From Benzoatithermus sp963720725 (GTDB lineage Bacteria > Pseudomonadota > Alphaproteobacteria > Geminicoccales > Geminicoccaceae), in NCBI GenBank assembly GCA_963720725.1, contig CAVRGN010000003.1:992001-1056000 (forward strand): a stretch of DNA of 64,000 bases. Direction: 5' to 3'. Of this stretch, positions 51,872-60,573 are shown piece after piece. The position numbers and the translations under genes were made by a program. Position 1 is the stretch's first letter. The number at the start of each line of letters is the position of its first letter. Below the pieces are notes generated by a model, which worked only from the letters and a program-made list of their open reading frames with translations, searched no databases and was not told where the DNA came from.

Positions 51872-53719
51872 ATGAGCGATGGACGGACATGGGGTCTTCG
51901 CCTTCGCGCCGGCTGCTGCATATTCACCTTGATGTCGTTCTCGGGTGGCTTTCCCGTGCTGGCGCAGACGGCCGATCCTGCGACGCCAGCCGAGGAGACA
52001 TCGGCCGCGGCTGACCCCGAAGACACCATCGATCCCGGCACCGATGTGCTCGAGCCGAATGAGATCGACGCGCTGGTGGCGCCGGTGGTGCTCTATCCCG
52101 ATCCGCTGCTGTCGCTGGTGCTGCAGGCCTCGATCACGCCCCTGGACGTCGTGGAGGCCGAGCGCTTCCTCGCCAAGCGCGAGAAGGACCCGTCGCTCAC
52201 GCCCGATCCCGACTGGGACTCGAGCATCGTTGGCCTGCTCAACTACCCCGAGCTGGTGGGCTCGATGAGCGAGTATCTCGACTGGACCCAGCTGCTCGGC
52301 ACCGCGGTGATCGAGCAGACCGACGCGGTCCAGGCCTCGATCCAGATCCTGCGCTCAGGCGCCCTCGACCGCGGCATCCTGGTCAGCAACGAAGTGCAGA
52401 ACGTCGTCGAGACCGACGGCGTGGTGATGATCGCACCGGCGAGCGCGGACCAGATCTCCGTGCCGCAATACGACCCCGTCGAACTGCTGGCAGCACTCAC
52501 ACCGGCGGAAGAGCCTGCTCTGCCGGAGGAAGCGGGTAACGGGACGACGGTGGTCGTCAACATCCAGCAGCCGCCGCCTGCTGAGCCCGCAGTGCCGCCC
52601 GCAGGTGACGCGACGGTCACGGCCGCGGCACCATCGGCGGCGGAGCCGGCACCAGCCGCTCCCACGGCGAGCGCCGCCGCCCCCACCTACTATGCCGAGC
52701 CGCAGCCGACCTACATGGCCGCCCCGCCGCCGGTGAGCTACGCCGCGCCGCAGAGCAGCTTTTGGTCGACCGCCGCGACCTTTGCCGGTGGCGCCGCCGT
52801 CGGCGGTCTCCTGGGCTACGTCATCGGCGACGACAACGACAACAACAACAACAACGACGACGGCTGGGATGAGGTCGCGGATGCGATCCGCGACCTCGAC
52901 GACAACGATTGGGACGATTTCGTCGACCGGGTCGACCGCAACGACTTCGACCGCGCCGTCCGCCGTCTCGATGATCGCGACTGGGAAGACGTGCGTGACC
53001 AGCGTGGGCGAAACGTCAACATCTCCGACAGCACGATCGTGGTCGGCAACGATCTCAAACGCAATGAGCTCAACGCGAAGCTGAAGAACAAGCGCGACTC
53101 CAAGGTGAATCTCACCGGCGGCCAGCGCACGCGCGTCGACCTGAAGAACGGCACGCTCAAGCGCGAGGGCGACACCCGCGTGGCCGCGGTGGGCAATCGC
53201 GACGGTCGACCCCGGCAGGCCGAGCGCCCCCGCGGTCTCGCCCCGGCCAAGGCCACGCCCGAGCGGGGCCAGAACCGGCAAGTCGCTGCCAATCGGCCGG
53301 CGCGGGAGGTCAAGCTGCCGGGCGCCAAGGGCGGCGGCAATGTGGCGCAGGCCGCAGGCAAGCGCCAGGCGGCCGTGCAAGGCGGCGAGACGCGCCAGCG
53401 GGCCGCGACACCCCGGCGGCCAGGCAATCGACCACAGGCAGCCGACCGAGCGGTGGCAGCGGGGATCGACCGGCCGCGTGATGCGCAGCGCGCGAGCCAG
53501 CGCGGTGCCAAGAGCATGGCTAAGTCCGGGCAGCAGCGGCAACCCAAGGCCGCGGCCAACCATTCGGGTGGCCAGCGGGCTGCGACGAGCGCGAAAAGTG
53601 GCGGCGCCCGGCCGATGGGTGCCGTCAAGAGCGGCAAGAACACCAAACGCGACGCCAACCGAGGCAAGAAGAGCCTTGGCAAAGGCGGTGGCAAGGGCGG
53701 CGGGAAGCGGAGGAAATGA
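51872..53719 (+). CDS. DUF3300 domain protein, exported, low-complexity tail
   Basis: A 615-residue protein. After a signal peptide (CCIFTLMSFSGGFPVLAQ) comes the DUF3300 domain (about residues 60-210: EIDALVAPVVLYPDPLLSLVLQ, VEAERFLAKREKDPSLTPD, NYPELVGSMSEYLDWTQLLG). A Pro/Ala/Tyr-rich linker, one short hydrophobic segment (ATFAGGAAVGGLLGYVIGD) and an Asp/Asn run (about 320-335) follow, and then a highly basic Lys/Arg/Gln/Gly-rich tail of about 200 residues, likely disordered and suited to bind acidic polymers. It overlaps the DUF2950 gene by 4 bp; the two families are commonly paired. Function unknown. Confidence 0.88.
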   Translation: MSDGRTWGLRLRAGCCIFTLMSFSGGFPVLAQTADPATPAEETSAAADPEDTIDPGTDVLEPNEIDALVAPVVLYPDPLLSLVLQASITPLDVVEAERFLAKREKDPSLTPDPDWDSSIVGLLNYPELVGSMSEYLDWTQLLGTAVIEQTDAVQASIQILRSGALDRGILVSNEVQNVVETDGVVMIAPASADQISVPQYDPVELLAALTPAEEPALPEEAGNGTTVVVNIQQPPPAEPAVPPAGDATVTAAAPSAAEPAPAAPTASAAAPTYYAEPQPTYMAAPPPVSYAAPQSSFWSTAATFAGGAAVGGLLGYVIGDDNDNNNNNDDGWDEVADAIRDLDDNDWDDFVDRVDRNDFDRAVRRLDDRDWEDVRDQRGRNVNISDSTIVVGNDLKRNELNAKLKNKRDSKVNLTGGQRTRVDLKNGTLKREGDTRVAAVGNRDGRPRQAERPRGLAPAKATPERGQNRQVAANRPAREVKLPGAKGGGNVAQAAGKRQAAVQGGETRQRAATPRRPGNRPQAADRAVAAGIDRPRDAQRASQRGAKSMAKSGQQRQPKAAANHSGGQRAATSAKSGGARPMGAVKSGKNTKRDANRGKKSLGKGGGKGGGKRRK

Positions 53720-54684
53720 CCATGGACCATGGCTCGAGGCTCGTCACGACGCGTATGGCCGACCCGTTTGCACGCAGGACCGGGCCGCTGGCAGCCGCGA
53801 TGGCCCTGATGGTCGCGATGGCATTGCCAGCGTTGGCCGACCAGCCCTATTTCGCGACGCCGGAATCGGCCCTCGCGGCGCTCACCAAGGCTCTCCAAGC
53901 CAAGGACGCCGATGCGCTCGCGAACCTGCTCGGCCCGGAACATCGCGACGACCTGATCGGTGGCGATCCCGCCCAGGCACGGCAGTGGCTGGACGATCTC
54001 GACGTTCTGGCGACGCAGGCGGCGACGCTCGAGCCGAACGACGACGGGTCGATGACGGTGGTGCTGGGCCGCAAGGACTGGCCGATGCCCGTCCCGCTGG
54101 TCAGGGAGGATCAGGGTTGGCGCTACGACACCGCGGCTGGGCTGGAGGAAATCGACGATCGCAGGGTGGGCAGCAACGAGCTCACGGCGATCGGCCTGCT
54201 ACGCAGCTATGTCGACGCCCAGCTTGACTATGCCCAGGCCGACCATGACGGCGACCAGGTGCTGGAATATGCCCAGAAGATCGTCAGCACGCCCGGACAG
54301 AAGGACGGCCTCTATTGGGCGCCCGACGGCAGCGGCGAGCTTAGCCCGCTCGGGCCGCTGGTGGCCGAGGCCGATGCCTACACCAAGGACTACTACAAAA
54401 CCGGGGAGCCCTATCACGGCTACTATTACCGGATCTTGACCAAGCAAGGCCAGAATCCGCCCGGTGGCGCCTACGACTATATCATCAACGGCAACATGAT
54501 CGCAGGCTTCGCGATGGTGGCGTGGCCGGCCGACTACGGGCACTCGGGCGTGATGACCTTCGCCGTGAGCCACCAAGGCACGGTCTACGAGAAGGATCTC
54601 GGCGAGGATACCGACAAGCTTGCGCCCGACATCACCACCTACGACCCCGACGACAGCTGGGACGAGGTCGCCGACGAGGACTAG
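53716..54684 (+). CDS. DUF2950 domain protein, exported
   Basis: A 322-residue protein with a signal peptide (AMALMVAMALPALA). DUF2950 fills the mature part: FATPESALAALTKALQAKD, GWRYDTAAGLEEIDDRRVG, the NELTAIGLLRSYVDAQLDYA segment, GYYYRILTKQGQNPPGGAYDY and WPADYGHSGVMTFAVSHQG. Family proteins are periplasmic and of unknown role, almost always next to DUF3300, as here (ATGA overlap). The coupling suggests a two-protein envelope complex. ATG 53722 is an alternative start; the overlap favours 53716. Confidence 0.9.
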   Translation: MTMDHGSRLVTTRMADPFARRTGPLAAAMALMVAMALPALADQPYFATPESALAALTKALQAKDADALANLLGPEHRDDLIGGDPAQARQWLDDLDVLATQAATLEPNDDGSMTVVLGRKDWPMPVPLVREDQGWRYDTAAGLEEIDDRRVGSNELTAIGLLRSYVDAQLDYAQADHDGDQVLEYAQKIVSTPGQKDGLYWAPDGSGELSPLGPLVAEADAYTKDYYKTGEPYHGYYYRILTKQGQNPPGGAYDYIINGNMIAGFAMVAWPADYGHSGVMTFAVSHQGTVYEKDLGEDTDKLAPDITTYDPDDSWDEVADED

Positions 54685-54695
54685 CGCTTCCCGGC

Positions 54696-57470
54696 TCACT
54701 CGGCGGCGGCGTCCATGGTCAAGGGCGCCAGCCGGGCGGCGCAGTACTTGAACTCGGGAATCTTGCCGTAGGGATCCAGCTGCGGATTGGTCAGCACGTT
54801 GGCCGCGGCCTCGGCGAAGCAGAACGGGATGAACAGCACCCCGGCCGGGACCGCATTGTCCTGGCGCGCCATCAGTTCGATGTGGCCCCGCCGGGTCGCG
54901 ACCTGAACCTGGTCGCCGGGGGCGATGCCCAGGCTGCGCAGATCCTGCGAATTGACCATCACGAACGCTTCCGGCTCCAGCGCGTCGAGGCTGGCCGCGC
55001 GGCGGGTCATGGCGCCGGTGTGCCAGTGCTCCAGGGTGCGGCCGGTGGTCAGCACCCAGGGATAGGCCGGGTCGGGCTGCTCGGCGGGTGGGATGATCGA
55101 CGCCGGGACCAGCTTGGCCCGGCCATCCTTGGTCGGGAAGTGGCCGTCCTCGAACACCACCGGCAGGCCGGGATGGTCGGGCTCGGGGCAGGGGTAGGTG
55201 ACCGCGGATTCCGTCTCCAGCCGGTTCCAGGTGATGTTGTCGAGCGACGGCATCGCCCGCTTCATCTCGGCGAACACCTCGGCCGGACCGGCATAGGTCC
55301 AGTCCAGACCCATGCGGCGGGCCAGCTCCTGGGTGATCCACCAGTCCAGACGCGCTTCGCCCGGCGGATGGATCGCCTGCCGGCCCATCTGCACCAGCCG
55401 GTTGGTGTTGGTGACCGTCCCGGTCTTCTCGGGCCAAGCCGAGGCCGGCAGCACCACGTCGGCATACATCGCCGTTTCGGTCAGGAAGATGTCCTGGACC
55501 ACCAGATGCTCGAGCGCGCACAGGGCTTCGCGGGCATGGGTCGTGTCCGGGTCCGACATGGCCGGGTTCTCGCCCATGATGTACATGGCCTTGACCTCCC
55601 CGGCATGGATCGCGTCGATGATCTCGACCACGGTCAGGCCCGGGCGCCTGTCGAGTTCCACGCCCCACAGCGCTTCCAGGATGGTGCGGAAGATGGTGTC
55701 ACCGACCGAATGATAGTCGGGGAAGACCATCGGGATCAGACCGGCATCGGATGCGCCCTGGACGTTGTTCTGGCCGCGCAGGGGATGCAGGCCGGTGCCC
55801 GGGCGGCCGACATGGCCGCACATCATCACCAGCGAGATCAGGCAGCGCGCATTGTCGGTCCCGTGCACGTGCTGCGACACGCCCATGCCCCAGAACACCA
55901 TGGCGCGCTCGGCGCGGGCGAAGGCGCGGGCGACCTCGCGCAGGGTCTGGGCGGGGATGCCGCAGATCTCGGCCATGGCTTCCGGCGGGTAGTCGACGAG
56001 GTGCGCCTTCAGCCGCTCAAAGCCCTCGGTATGCGCCTGCACATACTGGGTGTCGTAGAGGCCCTCCGCGACGATGACGTGCATGATCGCGTTGAGCATC
56101 GCCACGTCGCTGCCGGGCTTGAACTGCAGCATCCAGTGGGCGTGACGCTTCATCGCCATGCCGCGCGGGTCCATGACCACGAGCCGGGTGCCGCGCTTGG
56201 CCGCCTGCTTGAAGTAGGTCGCGGCCACCGGGTGGTTCTCGGTCGGGTTGGCACCGATGATCACGACCAAGTCGGCGAACAGCGCGTCGTTGAACGGAGC
56301 GGTCACCGCACCAGTGCCGATGCCCTCCATCAGCGCCGCCACCGACGAGGCGTGGCACAGGCGGGTGCAGTGGTCGACATTGTTGGTGAGGAAGCCGGTC
56401 CGGACCAGCTTCTGGAACAGGTAGGCCTCCTCGTTGCTGCACTTGGCCGAGCCGAAGCCGGCTAGTGCATTGCCGCCGTCGCGGTCGCGCACGGTGACCA
56501 GGCCTCTGGCGGCGACCTCGAGCGCCTCGTCCCAGCTCGCCTCGCGAAAATGCGTCCACGGGTTGCGCGGGTCGATGCCGGGCGCGACGGTCTTGGGCAC
56601 GTCGGTCCTGCGGATCAGCGGCTTGGTCAGGCGCTGCGGGCTGTGGGCATAGTCGAAGCCGAACCGCCCCTTGACGCACAGGCGGTTCTCGTTGGCTGGC
56701 CCGTCGCGGCCGGTCACGTAGGCGATCTTGCCGTCCTTGACATGGTAGGTGAGCTGGCAGCCCACGCCACAGAACGGACACACGCTGTCGACCTCGCGAT
56801 CAGCCGATCGATCGGCTCGGCCCGTGGCCCGCTCGACGATGCTCGACGGCAACAGAGCCCCGGTCGGGCAGGCCTGCACGCACTCGCCGCAGGCGACGCA
56901 GGTGCTGGCTCCCATCGGGTCGCCTTGGTCGAACACGATCTGCTCGTGGTGGCCGCGTCCGGCCATGCCGATGACGTCGTTGACCTGAACCTCGCGGCAG
57001 GCGCGCACGCAGAGATTGCACTGGATGCAGGCGTCGAGCTGGACGGTCATGGCGGGATGCGACCAGTCCGCCGCCGGCTGGTGGCGTGCGGGAAACCGGC
57101 TGCCCTCGACCTCCATCCGCGCGGCCCAGTCCCACAGCCGGCTGCCGGGATCGTGGGCGTCGGCTTGCTGTGGCTGGTCGGCGACCAGGAGCTCCATGAC
57201 CATCCGGCGGGCGGTGACGGCACGCTCCGTGGCGGTGGCGACCTTCATGCCCGGCACGGGCTTGCGGATGCATGAAGCGGCCAGGACCCGCTCACCCTCG
57301 ACCTCGACCATGCAGACGCGACAATTGCCGTCGGCCCGATAGCCGGGCTCGGGCAGCCAGCACAGATGCGGGATCGTGATCCCCTCGCGCTGGGCCACCT
57401 GCCAGATGCTCTCCTCCGGACCCGCCTCGACCTCGCGGCCGTCCAGGGTAAATCGGATGGCCTCGGTCAT
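54696..57470 (-). CDS. fdhA: NAD-dependent formate dehydrogenase, alpha (molybdopterin) subunit
   Basis: A 924-residue catalytic subunit oxidising formate to CO2. N-terminal 2Fe-2S domain (HLCWLPEPGYRADGNCRVCM, residues 36-55), two 4Fe-4S clusters (CIQCNLCVRAC and CVACGECVQAC), a further 4Fe-4S site (VCPFCGVGCQLTYH), then the bis-MGD domain. The Mo/W ligand is a Cys in HCTRLCHASSVAALMEG (no selenocysteine). The C-terminal cofactor-cap domain has LTTGRTLEHWHTGAMTRR and IPFCFAEAAANVLTNP. The plan matches Methylobacterium Fdh1 alpha. ATG 57470 overlaps the beta-subunit stop by 4 bp. An accessory protein such as FdhD is not in the window. Confidence 0.95.
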   Translation of the reverse strand: MTEAIRFTLDGREVEAGPEESIWQVAQREGITIPHLCWLPEPGYRADGNCRVCMVEVEGERVLAASCIRKPVPGMKVATATERAVTARRMVMELLVADQPQQADAHDPGSRLWDWAARMEVEGSRFPARHQPAADWSHPAMTVQLDACIQCNLCVRACREVQVNDVIGMAGRGHHEQIVFDQGDPMGASTCVACGECVQACPTGALLPSSIVERATGRADRSADREVDSVCPFCGVGCQLTYHVKDGKIAYVTGRDGPANENRLCVKGRFGFDYAHSPQRLTKPLIRRTDVPKTVAPGIDPRNPWTHFREASWDEALEVAARGLVTVRDRDGGNALAGFGSAKCSNEEAYLFQKLVRTGFLTNNVDHCTRLCHASSVAALMEGIGTGAVTAPFNDALFADLVVIIGANPTENHPVAATYFKQAAKRGTRLVVMDPRGMAMKRHAHWMLQFKPGSDVAMLNAIMHVIVAEGLYDTQYVQAHTEGFERLKAHLVDYPPEAMAEICGIPAQTLREVARAFARAERAMVFWGMGVSQHVHGTDNARCLISLVMMCGHVGRPGTGLHPLRGQNNVQGASDAGLIPMVFPDYHSVGDTIFRTILEALWGVELDRRPGLTVVEIIDAIHAGEVKAMYIMGENPAMSDPDTTHAREALCALEHLVVQDIFLTETAMYADVVLPASAWPEKTGTVTNTNRLVQMGRQAIHPPGEARLDWWITQELARRMGLDWTYAGPAEVFAEMKRAMPSLDNITWNRLETESAVTYPCPEPDHPGLPVVFEDGHFPTKDGRAKLVPASIIPPAEQPDPAYPWVLTTGRTLEHWHTGAMTRRAASLDALEPEAFVMVNSQDLRSLGIAPGDQVQVATRRGHIELMARQDNAVPAGVLFIPFCFAEAAANVLTNPQLDPYGKIPEFKYCAARLAPLTMDAAAE

Positions 57471-59224
57471 GGCAAAGCCTCCGGGAGCGTCGGCACGAAC
57501 TCTTCGGGAAAGTATTTGATCAGGCACTTCAACGGATTTGCGGCCGCTTGGCCCAGGCCACAGATCGAGGCGTCGGTCATCGCCCTTCCAAGCTCGCCGA
57601 GCAGTGCCGTGTCCCACACCGGCCGGCTCATCAGCGCCACAGCCTTCGCCGTGCCCGCGCGGCAGGGTGTGCACTGGCCGCAGGATTCGTCCTCGAAGAA
57701 ACGCATCAGGTTGCGAACGGCTGCCTTGAGATCGTCCCGGTCGGACAGGATCACCACGGCATGGCTGCCGACGAAGCAGCCCAGATGCTCGAGCTTGCCG
57801 AAATCCAGGGGCACGTCACCCATGGACGCAGGCAGGATGCCGCCGGAAGCCCCGCCCGGCAGATAGGCGCGGAAGCGGTGGCCCGAAGCCATGCCGCCGC
57901 AGAACTCATCGATCAGCTCGCGCACCGTGATGCCGGCCGGAGCCAGCTTGACGCCCGGATCCAGGACCCGCCCGGACACCGAGTAGGACCGCAGGCCCTT
58001 GCTGCCGTTGCGGCCCTGGTTCGCGAACCAGTCCGGCCCCTTCTCGACGATGTCGCGGATCCAAAACAGCGTCTCGACATTGTTGACCAGGGTCGGCCGG
58101 CCGAACAGGCCCACTTGCGCCACATAGGGCGGCCGGTGACGCGGCAGGCCCCGCTTGCCCTCGATGCTCTCGATCATCGCCGATTCTTCGCCGCAGATGT
58201 AGGCACCCGCACCGCGGCGCAGCTCGAGCAGGCCCCGGGGTGCAATGCCTTCCGCCTCCAGGCGCGCGATCTCGCGCGCCAGCACCTGGCGGATCGCGGG
58301 ATATTCGTCGCGCAGGTAGATGAACACGCCGGCGGCGTCGATCGAGTGGGCGGCGATCAGCGCCCCCTCCAGGAAGCGGTGCGGGTCCCCGCGCAGATAG
58401 TAGCGATCCTTGAAGGTGCCGGGCTCGCCCTCGTCGGCGTTGACGCACAGGTAGCGCGGTCCGGGCTGGCCGCGCACGATCTCCCACTTGCGGCCGGTGG
58501 GAAACCCGGCGCCGCCCAGGCCGCGCAGGCCCGAATCGTTGAGTGCGGCCAGGAGCTCGATGCCGGGCCCGGCGGTCATGGCGGCGGGTTCGAGGCGGGC
58601 GATCTTCCGGTAGAGCGCGTAGCCACCGGCGGCCAGATAGGCCGCAAGGTCGACGGGCTCCGGCAGAATTGGAGTCACTTGGCCCGCCGTCACGGCCGCG
58701 CGCACCGAACTGGCGGTGGCCGGCTCGACGCGACGATGGCCCACCATCGCGGCCGGAGCGTGGTTGCAGGCGCCCATGCACGGTGCCTGCACCACCCGGA
58801 CCCTGGCCGGGTCGAGGGCTGCCCGTAGCTCGGCCAGCAACGCGTCGCCGCCGGCGAGGGCGCAGCTGAGACTGTCGCAGACCCTGACGGTGATCTGCGG
58901 CGGTGGCGCCTCGCCTTCCTTCACCACATCGAAATGGTGATAGAAGGTGGCGACCTCGTAGACCTCCGTCTGAGCGAGGCGCATCTCCTCCGCCAGGGCC
59001 GCGATGTGCGCGGCCGAAATGTGACCCCACCGGTCCTGGATCAGGTGCAGGAATTCGATCAGGTGGTCGCGTCGGCGAGGACGGTCGCCCAGGAGCCCGC
59101 GGATCTCGTCGAGTGCTTCTGGCTGCACCTGGCGACCGCGCGCGGTTCGGCGCCCACGACGCTCGCCCTTGCCTGGATGCAAGGCCCGCACCGCCGGTCG
59201 CGGCGCATGGATGGACGCTGACAT
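57467..59224 (-). CDS. fdhB: NAD-dependent formate dehydrogenase, beta subunit (NuoE-NuoF fusion)
   Basis: A 585-residue diaphorase subunit that passes electrons from the alpha subunit to NAD. Residues about 45-185 are NuoE-like with a 2Fe-2S site (CDSLSC and CMGACNHAP). Residues about 200-580 are NuoF-like: FMN/NAD site LRGLGGAGFPTGRKW, NADEGEPGTFKDRYYL, YICGEESAMIESIEGKRG, and a 4Fe-4S site in ESCGQCTPCRAGT with a later Cys in SICGLGQ. Many systems use separate gamma and beta subunits; here they are fused as in Methylobacterium Fdh1. ATG 59224 has a purine-rich leader; TTG 59242 is possible. A LysR regulator lies 96 bp upstream on the same strand. Confidence 0.94.
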   Translation of the reverse strand: MSASIHAPRPAVRALHPGKGERRGRRTARGRQVQPEALDEIRGLLGDRPRRRDHLIEFLHLIQDRWGHISAAHIAALAEEMRLAQTEVYEVATFYHHFDVVKEGEAPPPQITVRVCDSLSCALAGGDALLAELRAALDPARVRVVQAPCMGACNHAPAAMVGHRRVEPATASSVRAAVTAGQVTPILPEPVDLAAYLAAGGYALYRKIARLEPAAMTAGPGIELLAALNDSGLRGLGGAGFPTGRKWEIVRGQPGPRYLCVNADEGEPGTFKDRYYLRGDPHRFLEGALIAAHSIDAAGVFIYLRDEYPAIRQVLAREIARLEAEGIAPRGLLELRRGAGAYICGEESAMIESIEGKRGLPRHRPPYVAQVGLFGRPTLVNNVETLFWIRDIVEKGPDWFANQGRNGSKGLRSYSVSGRVLDPGVKLAPAGITVRELIDEFCGGMASGHRFRAYLPGGASGGILPASMGDVPLDFGKLEHLGCFVGSHAVVILSDRDDLKAAVRNLMRFFEDESCGQCTPCRAGTAKAVALMSRPVWDTALLGELGRAMTDASICGLGQAAANPLKCLIKYFPEEFVPTLPEALP

Positions 59225-59320
59225 GGCCTCGCCTGTCCCCAATTCCCGAGCCTGGGGTGTAAGGCGTGCCGCCCCCTCGAGGCAAATTGGATTTCCGGAT
59301 GGCCCGATCGCAGGCGGCGA

Positions 59321-60202
59321 TCAGCTCGCGGCCAGTGCCGCCGCCCACAGCGCTGCCACGAATGGCGGAGTGGGCTCCCGGTCGGCCACCACCAGACCCA
59401 CCGTGTGCACGAGATCCGGCGCTTCCAGGCGCACGCGGCGCAGATCCTGGCCGATGCCCAGCCGCTCGAGCAGCTGGTCGGGTGCGATCGCCGCGAGCTT
59501 GCCCTCGCGGACCTGGCTGATCAGTGCCGCGATCGAGTCGGTTTCGACCACCGGGGTCGGACTGGCGCCGGCGGCGGCGAACGCCGCGTCGACGATGCGT
59601 CGGTTCTGCATCTGGGGCGTCAGCAGGCAGAGGGGCAGTTCGGCCGCCGCGGCCCAGCTCATCGCCGTGCTGTTCGCCGGAACCAGGCCATCGGCCGCCA
59701 GCAGCACGTAGCGCTCCTGGTAGAGGGCCTGGCTGCGCACATTGGCGAGCGGCTCGTTGTCGAGATAGGTGATCCCGGCATGCAGCTCGAAATCGTCGAG
59801 GCCGCGCTGAATGTCGACCGAGCTGCGCGACAGCAGCTTGATGCCGAGCCCGGGCTGGCGTGCGATCAGGGCCGAAGTCAGCGGTGCCAGCATCGCCAAG
59901 GCCGAGGGAATCACCCCGACGATGAGCCGGCCGCGCAAGTCCTTGCGCGCGCTCAAGAGCTCCTGCTCGAGCGAGTTGCAGTCGGCGAGGATCCGCTGCG
60001 CCCAGACCAGGACGCGCTCTCCCTCCGTGGTCAGCCCCTTGAAGCGGTTGCCGCGCTCGACCACGAGGACGCCCAGATCCTCCTCCAGGTGGCGAAGGCC
60101 CGCCGACAGGGTCGGCTGCGCCACGCCGCACGCCTCCGCGGCGCGTGCGAAGTGGCGCTCGCGGGCGAGGGCTACCAGGTAGCGGAGCTGGCGGATGTCC
60201 AT
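59321..60202 (-). CDS. LysR-family regulator of the formate dehydrogenase operon
   Basis: A 293-residue LysR protein. The helix-turn-helix is at residues 5-60 (ALARERHFARAAEACGVAQPT). The effector domain covers about 90-290 (IVGVIPSALAMLAPLTSALIA, ELHAGITYLDNEPL). The start is ATG 60202 (MDIRQLRY). It is read in the same direction as the formate dehydrogenase genes, with 96 bp before the beta subunit, so it may be their first gene or a separately promoted activator. LysR regulators of this kind are common beside fdh/fds operons, with formate as the likely signal; this is inference. Confidence 0.88.
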   Translation of the reverse strand: MDIRQLRYLVALARERHFARAAEACGVAQPTLSAGLRHLEEDLGVLVVERGNRFKGLTTEGERVLVWAQRILADCNSLEQELLSARKDLRGRLIVGVIPSALAMLAPLTSALIARQPGLGIKLLSRSSVDIQRGLDDFELHAGITYLDNEPLANVRSQALYQERYVLLAADGLVPANSTAMSWAAAAELPLCLLTPQMQNRRIVDAAFAAAGASPTPVVETDSIAALISQVREGKLAAIAPDQLLERLGIGQDLRRVRLEAPDLVHTVGLVVADREPTPPFVAALWAAALAAS

Positions 60203-60374
60203 CTTCGGTCCCCGACGGCGAGGCGGCGTGAAGCCGCCGAGACGCCATCGCCGCGAATAGGACCCCACCGGCGCGGAGGCAAGCGGGATCGGGTCGCGAG
60301 CGGTCGCCGCGACCGCGGATGCCGGAACCCGCGGGGCGGGAGCGCGGTTGCGCTGGCGTCCCTAGGAGATGCCG

Positions 60375-60573
60375 ATGATCCCCGCCACGCCACCGTCCGA
60401 GATGCCGCCCGGACCCGGACCGGAACTGCCGCCCCAGCCGCCGGTCGAGCTGCCGGGCGAATACCGGCGAGCCCGTCACCCTGCCGCCCGGCCCCGACGT
60501 GGTGCCGGACCCAGGGCCGGATATCGTACCGCCCCCAAGCGACGATCCGACCCCAGGCGGCTCGGCGCTATAG
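60375..60573 (+). CDS. Small proline-rich acidic protein, frameshifted
   Basis: About 65 residues after correction. ATG 60375 lies 7 bp after AGGAG (the ATG at 60369 is too close). The first part reads MIPATPPSEMPPGPGPEL and similar Pro-rich text to VELPGE. An extra T at 60462 then moves the frame to Arg-rich nonsense; without it the text continues ETGEPVTLPPGPDVVPDPG and DIVPPPSDDPTPGGSAL, stopping at TAG 60571-60573. The identical Pro/Glu/Asp style on both sides of the break supports a real gene. It overlaps the end of the RTX gene tail to tail by 6 bp. Function unknown; such short Pro-rich proteins are probably disordered. Confidence 0.55.
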
